64,000 bases of DNA. It comes from Martinezella rhizogenes. Its GTDB lineage: Bacteria; Pseudomonadota; Alphaproteobacteria; Rhizobiales; Rhizobiaceae. A program made the translations under genes and the position numbers. The DNA lies in the NCBI RefSeq assembly GCF_027460065.1, contig NZ_JAPYZZ010000002.1, positions 124,001-188,000 of the forward strand. Direction: 5' to 3'. Position 1 is the first letter of the stretch; each line of letters starts with the position of its first letter. This document shows positions 24,813 through 34,470 of the stretch, one piece after another. Under the pieces are notes generated by a model, which searched no databases, had not been told where the DNA came from, and saw only the letters and a list, made by a program, of their open reading frames with translations.

Positions 24813-25866
24813 CGCCCCCGGGCGCCGCGGCCTGTGCAGCAGGCGCGGGGTCGCTCTCGCCTGGCACCAGAAGCATGGGCCAGACGCAATGGCGAGCCTG
24901 ATCGGGATAAAACGGCGCATAGGCCGGCATCGTCGACAATAATGTCTGGGCCACCCTCACGCCGAGATCATGCAGGGACATGCGGAAACTGGTGAGACGC
25001 GGCTCGAGAAACTGGCCGCGCGGACCATCACGAAAGCCGATGACGGCGAGATCCCGCCCCGGCTTCTGGCCGGCTTCCGCAAGACGGCGATAAAGGCCGA
25101 CCGCCATCAGCTCGTAGATCAGCACGATCGCCGTTGGCCGGGGCCGCATCTGCAGCCATTCGCTGGCGGCGTGATAACCGCCCTGCTCACTCGATTTCGC
25201 GCGGATGACCAACGAGGAATCGTAGGCGATGCCATTGTCTTCCAGCGCGCGCCTGTATCCCTCCAGAAAAACGTAACCGAGATTGATGTCGTTATCGGGC
25301 ACGGCCACTGCGATTGAACGATGCCCGGCAGCAACAAGGCGGTCGACGGCATTTTTCGCCACACCGTCGAAATCGAGATCGATCCAGGCGTGACTATCGC
25401 TGGAAGCGGTCCGGCCGAGCGCCACGAAAGGCAGGCGGGTCTGCTTGAGGAAATCCACGCGTTTGTCGGTACGCCGGGTGGCGGAAATGATCATCGCATC
25501 CACCATGCGCCGCGCCACCATGCGCTTTAAATATTCATCCGGGTCCTCTTCCCCCGGGCAGGGCAGAACGATGAGGTCGAGATTATGGCCGGAAAACACG
25601 CTTTGCAGGCCATCCGTCACGCCCAGGAAGAAGTTGTCGGAGTTTTCAACGGTCTGCGCGTCGCTGCCGGTCATCAGGCCGATGACATTGGTGGTTCCCT
25701 GCCGGAGGCTGCGGCCGGATTGGTTGGCGACGTAACCAAGCTTTTCCGCCGCTTCGAGAACGCGCCGCCGCGTCTCTTCGTTCACATCGGGCTTGCCGTT
25801 CAGGGCACGGGAAACGGTGCCTATCGATATGTCAAGATAATCGGCAAGCTGACGGATTCCTTTCAT
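24802..25866 (-). CDS. LacI-family transcriptional regulator of the CUT1 sugar operon
   Basis: The 354-residue LacI regulator has an N-terminal helix-turn-helix (IRQLADYLDISIGTVSRALNGKPDVNEETRRRVLEAA) and a sugar-binding-like effector domain (NVIGLMTGSDAQTVENSDNFFLGVTDGLQ; LAVIGFRDGPRGQFLEPRLTSF). ATG 25866 has GGAGGGG six bases upstream; the open frame beyond it crosses the promoter of the divergent operon and is not coding. A perfect 16-base palindrome typical of LacI operators lies in the shared promoter region. It probably represses the adjacent operon until its sugar ligand appears. Confidence 0.92.
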   Translation of the reverse strand: MKGIRQLADYLDISIGTVSRALNGKPDVNEETRRRVLEAAEKLGYVANQSGRSLRQGTTNVIGLMTGSDAQTVENSDNFFLGVTDGLQSVFSGHNLDLIVLPCPGEEDPDEYLKRMVARRMVDAMIISATRRTDKRVDFLKQTRLPFVALGRTASSDSHAWIDLDFDGVAKNAVDRLVAAGHRSIAVAVPDNDINLGYVFLEGYRRALEDNGIAYDSSLVIRAKSSEQGGYHAASEWLQMRPRPTAIVLIYELMAVGLYRRLAEAGQKPGRDLAVIGFRDGPRGQFLEPRLTSFRMSLHDLGVRVAQTLLSTMPAYAPFYPDQARHCVWPMLLVPGESDPAPAAQAAAPGGVKA

Positions 25867-25915
25867 GCATTCCCCTCCCAGGCCTGACGCGAAATCAACG
25901 CGTCCCTTAACGGTC

Positions 25916-25960
25916 TTGACATATCTAACATCATTGGCATAGTTTCGTAAACGTTTACGA
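25916..25960 (+). promoter_or_regulatory. Promoter and LacI operator of the CUT1 sugar operon
   Basis: A TTGACA (25916-25921) and a CATAGT (25938-25943), 16 bases apart, make a plausible sigma-70 promoter. TCGTAAACGTTTACGA (25945-25960), a perfect palindrome with the LacI core AAACGTTT, abuts the -10 and would cover the transcription start. This is a classical repression layout for the divergent regulator at 24802. Confidence 0.8.
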
Positions 25961-26005
25961 CGCTCTGCGCAAAGAGGAGTTTGCGAAAGAGCCCGGGGAG
26001 ATGAG

Positions 26006-27040
26006 ATGACAGTTAATGCCGTTTTATGCGGGTGCGGAGCCATGGCCAAAGGCTGGTTGCGCGCCATTCAATCCACGCCGGAGATTTCCGGCGCGATCAG
26101 GATCGCCGGTCTGGTGGATCTGAACGAGAACACGGCCCGCGCGCTTGCCGAAGAATTCGCCCTCACCGACGCGGTCATCGGCACCGATCTTCGCGCGGTT
26201 ATTGCTGAAACGAAAGCCGACATCCTTTTTGATATCGTCATCCCGCAGGCACGCTTTGCCGTGGTTGAAGCCGGTCTCGATTCCGGGTGCCACGTGCTGA
26301 GCGAAAAGCCGCTTGCCGCCTCGATGGAAGAAGCCGCCACGCTGGTGGAGCTGGCAAAAAAAGCCGGCAAAATTCATGCTGTGGTGCAAAACCGGCGGTT
26401 TATTGCCGGTATCCGGCGGCTGCGCCGCGCACTGGAAGACGGCGTCATTGGTGATCTCACGGCCATCCATTGCGATTTCTTCCTCGGCCCGCATTTCGGC
26501 GGCTTTCGTGAGGAGATGAAGAACGTCCTGCTTCTCGACATGGCGATCCACACCTTCGATGCCGCCCGTTTTGTTGCCAATGAAAAGCCCCTTTCCGTCT
26601 TTTGCGTGGAGAAGAACCCGGCCGGCTCCTGGTATGCCCATGGAGCAAGTGCCAACGCCATTTTCGAGTTCTCGAATGATGTCGTCTTCACCTATCGCGG
26701 TTCATGGTGCGCCGAAGGCGAGCGGACCAGCTGGGAGGCGCGCTGGCGGCTGATCGGCTCGAAGGGCATGATCCTGTGGGACGGCGAAGACAATTTCTCC
26801 GCCTCCGTAGCCGGCGACGACCAGGGACTTCTGCGTGGATTCAAGACCGTAAACGTTTCCGATGCCGTTTCCGAGAAGGATACGCGCGGCCATGCCAGCG
26901 TCATTCTCTCGTTCCTCGACTCCATCCGCACGGGTGAGATGCCGGAAACGGCCTCCTTCGACAACATCAACAGCCTTGCCATGGTGATCGGCGCGATTGA
27001 AAGCGCCCGCCTCGGCCAGCGTGTTTCCATTGCAGCATAA
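26006..27040 (+). CDS. Gfo/Idh/MocA family oxidoreductase
   Basis: This is a 344-residue NAD(P)-dependent oxidoreductase. The N-terminal dinucleotide fold is VNAVLCGCGAMAKGWLRAI. The family signature is VVEAGLDSGCHVLSEKPLAASMEEA, with the conserved Lys, and the second motif LLLDMAIHTFDAARFV carries the Asp/His pair. It is the first gene of the LacI-controlled operon, 46 bases after the operator. An isomerase gene follows after 12 bases. The gene also contains CGTAAACGTTTCCG near 26849, similar to the operator core. The substrate is unknown. Confidence 0.88.
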   Translation: MTVNAVLCGCGAMAKGWLRAIQSTPEISGAIRIAGLVDLNENTARALAEEFALTDAVIGTDLRAVIAETKADILFDIVIPQARFAVVEAGLDSGCHVLSEKPLAASMEEAATLVELAKKAGKIHAVVQNRRFIAGIRRLRRALEDGVIGDLTAIHCDFFLGPHFGGFREEMKNVLLLDMAIHTFDAARFVANEKPLSVFCVEKNPAGSWYAHGASANAIFEFSNDVVFTYRGSWCAEGERTSWEARWRLIGSKGMILWDGEDNFSASVAGDDQGLLRGFKTVNVSDAVSEKDTRGHASVILSFLDSIRTGEMPETASFDNINSLAMVIGAIESARLGQRVSIAA

Positions 27041-27052
27041 GGACTGAAAGAC

Positions 27053-27955
27053 GTGAGCAATCCGGCAACATCCATCCGCATCGGCACCATGGTCAGCGCC
27101 AGCAAAGGCCAGGCGGCTGAGCGCATCGTGCAGATCGCCGATCTCGGCTTCGAAAGCTTCGAGCCGTTCTTCTGGCAGACGACCAACGGTCAGGACCTTG
27201 CCGATCTGGGCAAACGCTGCCTTGACGCAATCGGCGACCGCGACATCACCATCGGCACGCTCGGCATGTTCGGCAATCCGCTTGAGGAAACCGAGATCGA
27301 CCTTGAGACATTGCAGGGCTGGAAAGACTGCATCGACAATGCCCATCATTTCGGCGCCACCTGCGTTGCGGGTTTCACCGGCCGGCTGCGCGGCAAACCG
27401 CTGCCGGAAAGCCTGCCCAGATACAAGGAAATCTGGAGTGAGCTTGCCAAGCGCGCCGCCGACAAGGGCATAAAGATTGCTTTTGAAAATTGTGCCATGG
27501 ACGGCAACTGGCAGACCGGCGACTGGAACATCGCGCACAATCCCGACGCCTGGGAACTGATGTTCAACGAAACGCCGGATGAGCATATCGGTATCGAATG
27601 GGAACCTTGCCACCAGATGGTCTATCTCATCGATCCGCTGCCGCAGATCCGCAAATGGGCGGACAAGATTTTCCATGTGCACGGCAAGGATGCGACCATT
27701 CGCTGGGATGTCATTCGCGAGCACGGCATTTTCGGCAAGGAGAAATTCGTCTTCATGCGCACGCCGGGCTTCGGCGACAGCAACTGGACGGACATTATTT
27801 CCGAACTGCGCCTCGCCGGCTGGTCCGGCTCGATCGACATCGAAGGCTGGCATGACCCCGTCTACCGCGACGCGCTGGAAATGACGGGCCAGGTGCATGG
27901 TCTGAACTATCTGAAAAAATGCCGTGGCGGCGATTTCGTCGTCGACCCGACATAA
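27053..27955 (+). CDS. Sugar isomerase/epimerase-like TIM barrel protein
   Basis: The 300-residue protein is of the xylose isomerase-like superfamily: RIGTMVSASKGQAAERIVQIADLGFESFEPF, KIAFENCAMDGNWQTGDWNIAHNP, IGIEWEPCHQMVYLIDP, IFHVHGKDATI, GSIDIEGWHDPVY. Candidate metal ligands Glu, Glu/His, His and Glu are present. GTG is the start codon, with AAGGA upstream. It is paired with the Gfo/Idh dehydrogenase, as in the ribose-type operon, which suggests oxidation-isomerisation-reduction chemistry on an imported sugar or cyclitol. It has no signal peptide. Confidence 0.85.
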   Translation: MSNPATSIRIGTMVSASKGQAAERIVQIADLGFESFEPFFWQTTNGQDLADLGKRCLDAIGDRDITIGTLGMFGNPLEETEIDLETLQGWKDCIDNAHHFGATCVAGFTGRLRGKPLPESLPRYKEIWSELAKRAADKGIKIAFENCAMDGNWQTGDWNIAHNPDAWELMFNETPDEHIGIEWEPCHQMVYLIDPLPQIRKWADKIFHVHGKDATIRWDVIREHGIFGKEKFVFMRTPGFGDSNWTDIISELRLAGWSGSIDIEGWHDPVYRDALEMTGQVHGLNYLKKCRGGDFVVDPT

Positions 27956-29251
<1,296 letters not shown>

Positions 29252-29262
29252 TCTATCCGGGC

Positions 29263-29287
29263 GGGCGGCAGGTTTTTCCTGCGTCCC
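29263..29287. other. Stem-loop after the binding-protein gene
   Basis: GGGCGGCAGG (29263-29272) pairs with CCTGCGTCCC (29278-29287), with two mismatched positions, around TTTTT, 11 bases after the stop codon. Stem-loops at this place commonly raise binding-protein mRNA relative to the permease genes. Confidence 0.5.
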
Positions 29288-29366
29288 AACCCAAGGGTTC
29301 CTCCCGGTGGGGCTGCCTGTCGCGACAAGCGGCGGCGGCCCCGACTGGAGCTTGTGAGGATGTTTC

Positions 29367-30269
29367 ATGAAAAAACTGTTTTCCAGCGTCAGCGACGGTC
29401 GCGGGTTCGACATCGTCCTTGTCGCCTTGCCTTTGGGCTTCCTGTTCGTCATGGCGGGGCTGCCGCTCATCTACAACATCGTCATGAGCTTTCAGGAAGT
29501 CGACATGTTCAGCCTGGGCACCTTCGTGCGCCCGTTCGTCGGCTTCAAGAATTATGTCGATCTGTTCCGGCAGCCTGAAACCCTGCCGATCCTGATGAAC
29601 ACCGTCACCTTCGTCGTCGCCTCCATTGCCGGGCAATTCGCCATAGGTTTCGGCCTCGCGCTGTTCTTCTGGGTGAATTTTCCCGGCGCCACCTGGCTGC
29701 GCGGCCTGTTCCTCGTCTCCTGGGTCATGCCCGGCCTCGTCGTCGGCGCCATCTGGAACTGGATCCTGTCGGGCGATTTCGGCGTCCTGAATTTCTTCCT
29801 GCGGGAAAGCGGCCTGATCTCAGGCAATATCTTCTGGCGTTCGGATGCGAATTTTTCGCTCTGGGCCGTCGTCATCGCCAATGTCTGGCTCGGCACCTCC
29901 TTTAACATGATCCTGCTTTCGGTGGGCCTCGCCTCCATTCCCGGCGATCTCTATGAGGCGGCAGAACTGGATGGCGCCAGCGCCTGGCAGCGTTTCTACA
30001 CCATCACGCTGCCGATGATGCGGTCCACCATCGGTGCGATCGTGTCGCTCGGCCTGATCTTCACGCTGCAACAATTCGATCTTTTCGCCGCCATTACCGA
30101 TGGCGGGCCGAACAACAGCTCCAACGTGGCGCAATATTGGGCCTGGGATCTTTCCTTCCGGCAATATGATTTCGCCAAGGGCGCGACGATATCCGTCATC
30201 ATGATCGTTTTCGTCATGCTGGCTTCCGTCGTCTATGTGCGCTCGACACGGCATGAGGTGCGCGGATGA
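29367..30269 (+). CDS. CUT1-type sugar ABC transporter permease (MalF-like)
   Basis: The 300-residue inner-membrane permease has six or seven hydrophobic segments. The EAA loop is SIPGDLYEAAELDGASAWQRFYTITLPMM, the contact with the ATPase. It is the first of two permease genes; its end overlaps the second as ATGA. Start ATG 29367 is preceded by GTGAGGATG-type purine-rich sequence. It is part of the transporter served by the binding protein at 28019. Confidence 0.93.
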   Translation: MKKLFSSVSDGRGFDIVLVALPLGFLFVMAGLPLIYNIVMSFQEVDMFSLGTFVRPFVGFKNYVDLFRQPETLPILMNTVTFVVASIAGQFAIGFGLALFFWVNFPGATWLRGLFLVSWVMPGLVVGAIWNWILSGDFGVLNFFLRESGLISGNIFWRSDANFSLWAVVIANVWLGTSFNMILLSVGLASIPGDLYEAAELDGASAWQRFYTITLPMMRSTIGAIVSLGLIFTLQQFDLFAAITDGGPNNSSNVAQYWAWDLSFRQYDFAKGATISVIMIVFVMLASVVYVRSTRHEVRG

Positions 30270-31093
30270 GCATCACCAACCGCAACCGGCTGATGCTGGC
30301 CATCGCCATCATTCTCGCGATCATCTATCTCTTTCCGCTGTACTGGATGTATCTGACCTCGCTCAAAAGCGGCTCGGAAATGTTCGCCAGTCCGCCCGCC
30401 TTCTGGCCCAGCGACCCGCAATGGCAGACCTATGCCTATGTCTGGGAAAGCCGCAACATGGGGCGTTACCTGTGGAATTCGGTGCTGATCGCCTCCAGCG
30501 CGGTGCTGCTGATCACCATTCTCGGCGTCGGCTGCGCCTATGTTCTGGCCCGGTATCGCAATGTCTGGGTGGATATCGGCCTGTTCCTGATCCTCATGCT
30601 GCAGGTCCTGCCGGCATCGCTGATGATCACGCCGATCTTCGTCGGTTTCTCGCAATTCGGGCTTCTGGATTATCCGCGCCTATCGGTCATCCTCGCCATC
30701 GCGGCCAAAAGCATGCCCTTCTTTGTCGTGCTGGTGCGCGCCACCTTCATGGCCGTGCCGCAGGAACTGGAAGAGGCGGCGCTGGTGGACGGCAATTCAC
30801 GGGTCGGCGCCTTCTTTCACATCGTCCTGCCGCTTGCCAGAAACGGCATTCTCGTCAGCGCCATTCTCATCTTCATGCAGGCCTTCGGGGAATTCGTTTA
30901 TTCGAAATCGATGATCCAGGCGGCGGAATTGCAGCCCGCCAGCGTCGGCCTCAATTCCTTCATGGGCCCCAATACCAGCGAATGGAACAACATCATGGCG
31001 TATGCGACCATGTATGTGACGCCCATTCTCGCCCTCTTCATTCTCTTGCAGCGCCGCATCGTTTCCGGCCTGACATCAGGAGCGCTCAAATGA
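30266..31093 (+). CDS. CUT1-type sugar ABC transporter permease (MalG-like)
   Basis: The 275-residue permease shows the MalG-type N-terminus (AIILAIIYLFPLYWMYLTSLKSGSEMF) and an EAA loop (AVPQELEEAALVDGNSRVGAFFHIVLPLARNGI). Both ends overlap neighbouring genes as ATGA (30266-30269 and 31090-31093), which indicates tight translational coupling with the first permease and the ATPase. Confidence 0.93.
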   Translation: MSITNRNRLMLAIAIILAIIYLFPLYWMYLTSLKSGSEMFASPPAFWPSDPQWQTYAYVWESRNMGRYLWNSVLIASSAVLLITILGVGCAYVLARYRNVWVDIGLFLILMLQVLPASLMITPIFVGFSQFGLLDYPRLSVILAIAAKSMPFFVVLVRATFMAVPQELEEAALVDGNSRVGAFFHIVLPLARNGILVSAILIFMQAFGEFVYSKSMIQAAELQPASVGLNSFMGPNTSEWNNIMAYATMYVTPILALFILLQRRIVSGLTSGALK

Positions 31094-32175
31094 CCCTTCA
31101 GATCGAACTTTCCGGCGTCAACAAATATTACGGCGCCTTCCATGCCCTGAAAAATATCGACCTTTCCATCAAGAAGGGCACGTTCGTCGCACTTGTCGGT
31201 CCTTCCGGTTGCGGCAAATCCACCCTTCTGCGCTCGCTGGCCGGGCTGGAAACCATATCGGCCGGCGACATGCGCATTGCCGGCACACTCATGAACGGTG
31301 TGCCGCCGCGCAAGCGCGATGTGGCCATGGTGTTTCAGTCCTATGCGCTCTACCCGCATATGACGGTGGAAGAAAACCTCACCTATTCGCTGCGCATGCG
31401 CGGCGTCGCCAAGGCGGAAGCCCGCAAGGCAGCGGAAGAAGTTGCCGCGACGACGGGGCTGTCAAAGCTGATGAAACGTTATCCGCGCGAACTTTCCGGC
31501 GGCCAGCGCCAGCGTGTGGCCATGAGCCGGGCGATCATCCGCAATCCCCAGGCTTTCCTGTTCGATGAACCGCTTTCCAACCTCGATGCCGCCCTGCGCG
31601 TCCATATGCGCAAGGAAATCCGCGCGCTGCATGATCGCCTGCATGCCACTTCGGTCTATGTTACCCATGATCAGATCGAGGCGATGACCATGGCCGATCA
31701 TGTCGTCGTCATGCGCGATGGCGTCATCGAACAGCAGGGAACGCCGCTGGAACTCTACGACCGCCCGGTCAATCGTTTCGTTGCAGGTTTCATCGGCTCA
31801 CCGGCGATGAATTTCATTCCGGCAACGGTCAGCCCGGATGGCGCTTCGCTGCTGCTGCAATTCGGCGAAGGCGAGCCCCGGCAATCGATCAGGGCTCCGG
31901 CCTCTCTACCGCCTGGCAAACATGTGATCGTCGGCATCCGGCCGGAACATATCCGGCCCACAGCGGCAGAAGGTGCGGCATTGACGCTCAACGTGTCCGC
32001 CGTGGAAACGACCGGCTCGGCCACCTTCCTCACCCTCGGCACTTCCACCGAGGTGGTCATCGCGGTGCAGGGACGCAGCGCGGTGAAGGCCGGCGAGGTC
32101 ATCGGCCTCGATATCAACCCGGCTGACATGCACCTCTTCGATGAAGAAACGGGCGCCGGTCTGGGCAATCGGTAA
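31090..32175 (+). CDS. CUT1-type sugar ABC transporter ATP-binding protein (MalK/UgpC-like)
   Basis: The 361-residue ATPase has Walker A GPSGCGKST, signature LSGGQRQRVAMSRA, Walker B AFLFDEPLSNLDAALR and switch His in VYVTHDQIEAMTMAD. A C-terminal TOBE/OB region (HVIVGIRPEHIRPT) is typical of MalK-type regulatory subunits. ATG 31090 overlaps the upstream permease stop as ATGA; a much longer open frame running back through the permease gene is not coding. It completes the transporter operon. Confidence 0.94.
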   Translation: MTLQIELSGVNKYYGAFHALKNIDLSIKKGTFVALVGPSGCGKSTLLRSLAGLETISAGDMRIAGTLMNGVPPRKRDVAMVFQSYALYPHMTVEENLTYSLRMRGVAKAEARKAAEEVAATTGLSKLMKRYPRELSGGQRQRVAMSRAIIRNPQAFLFDEPLSNLDAALRVHMRKEIRALHDRLHATSVYVTHDQIEAMTMADHVVVMRDGVIEQQGTPLELYDRPVNRFVAGFIGSPAMNFIPATVSPDGASLLLQFGEGEPRQSIRAPASLPPGKHVIVGIRPEHIRPTAAEGAALTLNVSAVETTGSATFLTLGTSTEVVIAVQGRSAVKAGEVIGLDINPADMHLFDEETGAGLGNR

Positions 32176-32193
32176 GCGCGAGCCAAAAACGCT

Positions 32194-32219
32194 GGACCAT
32201 GAGGGTTTCACCATGGTCC
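32194..32219. terminator. Stem-loop at the convergent end of the ABC and PNPOx operons
   Basis: GGACCATG (32194-32201) pairs with CATGGTCC (32212-32219) around a 10-base loop in the 53-base gap between two convergent genes. It lacks a strong T-run, so it may act as a weak bidirectional terminator. Confidence 0.5.
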
Positions 32220-32228
32220 GGAGCCATT

Positions 32229-32909
32229 TCAGGGCCAGAGAACAGACCGTTCCCAGGTGGCATTATCGCCCGAGAGAGCATATCGCAGCCGCTTGTGATT
32301 GCGGTCGGACGCCCCTTGCCAGAACTCGGCCATAACAGGGGCAACGGCATAAACCCGCCATCCCGGCGAGACATAATCCGGATTGGCAGCGATGAGCGCC
32401 TCTGCCTCGGCGATGCGGGTTTCGAGGCCCTCGCCTTCTTGCAGAACCTCGCTCTGCCGCGAGGCGATGGCGCTTACCCGTGAGCTGACGGGGCGACCGA
32501 CAAAATCCTCAGCACATTCCTCATCGGACAGCATGACCGCCGGGCCACGCAGACGGATCTGCCGGCCCAGCGCCGGCCAATAAAAGGTCAGCGCGACATG
32601 CGGCGCTTTTTCCAGCTGCCGCCCCTTCGGGCTTTCCGCCTTCACGGCGAAATGCCAGCCACGCTGATCGACATTCTTGAGGATCAGGACGCGGGCATCC
32701 GGTGAACCGCTCTCATCCACGGTGGACAATGTCATGGCATGCGGCTCGCGGATGCCGGCCTCCAGGGCATCGTCGAGCCACAGGATAAAGGCGTCCTGCG
32801 GCGTGGCGGGCAGTGCAAGCGGATCACAATCGGGAAGCGGTGCTTTCAGCGACGGTATCTGGCGCAGCCTGTCTTTGATCGGCAGGGCAATGGTTTTGGA
32901 CACGGTCAT
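32229..32909 (-). CDS. Pyridoxamine 5'-phosphate oxidase family protein (PdxH paralogue)
   Basis: The 226-residue flavin-dependent protein has the FMN-binding region MTLSTVDESGSPDARVLILKNVDQRGWHF. Its C-terminal dimerisation part (APVMAEFWQGASDRNHKRLRYAL) keeps the Arg and His that contact B6 phosphate in PdxH. It could oxidise pyridoxine/pyridoxamine phosphate or a related compound. Its start overlaps the stop of an HAD phosphatase gene as ATGA, so the pair is co-translated. The presence of a normal pdxH elsewhere cannot be judged here. Confidence 0.85.
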   Translation of the reverse strand: MTVSKTIALPIKDRLRQIPSLKAPLPDCDPLALPATPQDAFILWLDDALEAGIREPHAMTLSTVDESGSPDARVLILKNVDQRGWHFAVKAESPKGRQLEKAPHVALTFYWPALGRQIRLRGPAVMLSDEECAEDFVGRPVSSRVSAIASRQSEVLQEGEGLETRIAEAEALIAANPDYVSPGWRVYAVAPVMAEFWQGASDRNHKRLRYALSGDNATWERSVLWP

Positions 32910-33625
32910 GGTCGGTTCTCCTTTAGAACAAGAGCGGGAATGGCGGAAAGGCTGGTAACCGAGAGCCCGTGCTCCGCACCTTCGGCTCCCAGCAATATGG
33001 TGGAGAGGCCTGCCGCCCGGCCGCCAGCAATGTCGGCATGGGGATTGTCGCCGATCATCCAGTAGGCCCTATGCGGTGCCAGAACCCCGGCGACGTGACG
33101 AAAAAGCGCGGGCGAGGGTTTTTCAAGACCGATCATTCCCGACGAAAAAACATGGTCCACGCAATCGGAGAGCCCGATTGCGGCCGCAAGGGACGGCAAT
33201 TCAGGTGCGAAATTGGAGAGGATCGCATGGCGCCAGCCGGCGGCGGACAATTGCGCGAGGACAGGCATCGCCTGTGGATCGACATCCCAGCCGGCGGGAT
33301 CGAGATAGATCGCGCGCGAGTGCGTCGCGACTTCGGCCGCGCTGCTTCGGTCCATGCCCAGTGCAACGAGAGCCGTTTCGGCTGCATTGAGAATGGCGCG
33401 CCACCATCCTTCCGCATCCAGCGCGAAGCCATGCGCGAGTTCCGCCCGATGCCAGGGAAACGCACCGGAGAGAAACGGACGAATATCGTCAGCCATGCCG
33501 AGAAATGCGGGATCCGCGACTGCCGCCGCTTGCTCCAGCGCGCCGGTATAACGTCCCCTGCGGACAGCAAGCGTCCCTTCAAAATCCCAAATAATGTAGC
33601 GATCAGGCGAAATACTGCTATTCAT
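32906..33625 (-). CDS. HAD-superfamily hydrolase with altered motif I
   Basis: The 239-residue HAD phosphatase-like protein has motif II ILSNFAPE, motif III Lys in IGLEKPSPALF, and motif IV MIGDNPHADIAGG. Motif I reads IIWDFEGTL, with D14 as nucleophile but Glu16 in place of the usual second Asp. A large cap domain lies at residues 20-110. ATG 33625 is chosen; the upstream frame has no ribosome site. It is the first gene of a two-gene operon with the PNPOx-like protein, divergent from a GntR/UTRA regulator. A B6-phosphate substrate is one guess from context. Confidence 0.82.
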   Translation of the reverse strand: MNSSISPDRYIIWDFEGTLAVRRGRYTGALEQAAAVADPAFLGMADDIRPFLSGAFPWHRAELAHGFALDAEGWWRAILNAAETALVALGMDRSSAAEVATHSRAIYLDPAGWDVDPQAMPVLAQLSAAGWRHAILSNFAPELPSLAAAIGLSDCVDHVFSSGMIGLEKPSPALFRHVAGVLAPHRAYWMIGDNPHADIAGGRAAGLSTILLGAEGAEHGLSVTSLSAIPALVLKENRP

Positions 33626-33665
33626 GCGGGCGACCGAGATTGATGAGTTTGAAATGGAATAAATC

Positions 33666-33687
33666 TCTATAAAGAGGTATATACCTT
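33666..33687. promoter_or_regulatory. Candidate operator for the GntR/UTRA regulator
   Basis: AGGTATATACCT (33676-33687) is a perfect 12-base palindrome. It resembles GGTATA/TATACC-type sites of HutC-subfamily regulators such as PhnF. CTCTATAAAGAG (33666-33677) overlaps it by two bases and is also a palindrome apart from its centre. Both lie between the divergent HAD and GntR genes. Confidence 0.6.
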
Positions 33688-33731
33688 TAATCCCATCTGT
33701 GTGACATCTGCAAGACAATCGGACGCAGCGC

Positions 33732-34454
33732 ATGGACAAGGACACATCGGAAACACAGCCGCTCTGGCGGCAGGTCGCTGCCGCGTTGCGGGGGCGGATC
33801 GAACAGGGGCAACTGAAGCCCGGCGAAAAAATCCCGTCCGGCCAGGACATCGCCCGGGAGTTCAGCGTCAACCGGATGACCGCACGCCGGGCGCTTGCCT
33901 CGCTGGAAGAAGAAGGGCTGCTCCGTATTCTGCATGGCAGCGGCACTTTCGTCAGCGAAGCGCCGATCCCTTACGTCGTTGGCCGTCGCGTTCATTTCGA
34001 CCGCAATCTTGAAGCGGTGAATGCGCGCCCGGAACGAAAATTGCTGCGCTGGTGGCTGGAGCCCGCCACGGAAAACGTCGCGGCGGCCCTCGGCCTTGCC
34101 GTAAAGGCGCCACTGATCGGTCTGGAGATCGGCTCCTATGCCAATGGCCACCCCATCGGCATCGGCACGCGGTTTTGTTGCGCCACGCGGTTTTCCGGCT
34201 TTCCGGAGATTTTCGAAGAGCTTGGATCGATCAGCGAAACGCTCAAACGCTTCGGTGTGGCGGATTATCACCGCGCAAAAACAGTCGTTGTCGCAAGACT
34301 GCCCGCCCCGCACGAACATAATTTCCTGAAATCATCCAAAGCGCTGCCGGTCCTCGCCTATACCGCGATCGACCAGGTTACCGAGGGCGACCCGATATCC
34401 TGCTTCATCGGCTGCTTCTCGTCCCAGGCAATCGAATTGCACATCACCGGATGA
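33732..34454 (+). CDS. GntR/UTRA-family regulator (PhnF-like)
   Basis: The 240-residue protein has an N-terminal winged helix (LWRQVAAALRGRIEQGQLKPGEKIPSGQDIAREFSVNRMTARRALASLEEEGLL) and a C-terminal UTRA effector domain (LEIGSYANGHPIGIGTRF; VLAYTAIDQVTEGDPISCFIGCF). It is close in layout to PhnF regulators. No phosphonate genes are present nearby, so the ligand may relate to the divergent HAD/PNPOx pair instead. A GGTATATACC palindrome lies 45-56 bases upstream. Confidence 0.85.
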   Translation: MDKDTSETQPLWRQVAAALRGRIEQGQLKPGEKIPSGQDIAREFSVNRMTARRALASLEEEGLLRILHGSGTFVSEAPIPYVVGRRVHFDRNLEAVNARPERKLLRWWLEPATENVAAALGLAVKAPLIGLEIGSYANGHPIGIGTRFCCATRFSGFPEIFEELGSISETLKRFGVADYHRAKTVVVARLPAPHEHNFLKSSKALPVLAYTAIDQVTEGDPISCFIGCFSSQAIELHITG

Positions 34455-34470
34455 GCATCAGGGAGGCCGA

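Noticed and set aside
33732..34454. Phosphonate regulator PhnF with a phosphonatase partner
   Set aside because: The regulator is PhnF-like, but the HAD protein lacks the phosphonatase DxA motif and no phn genes are present.
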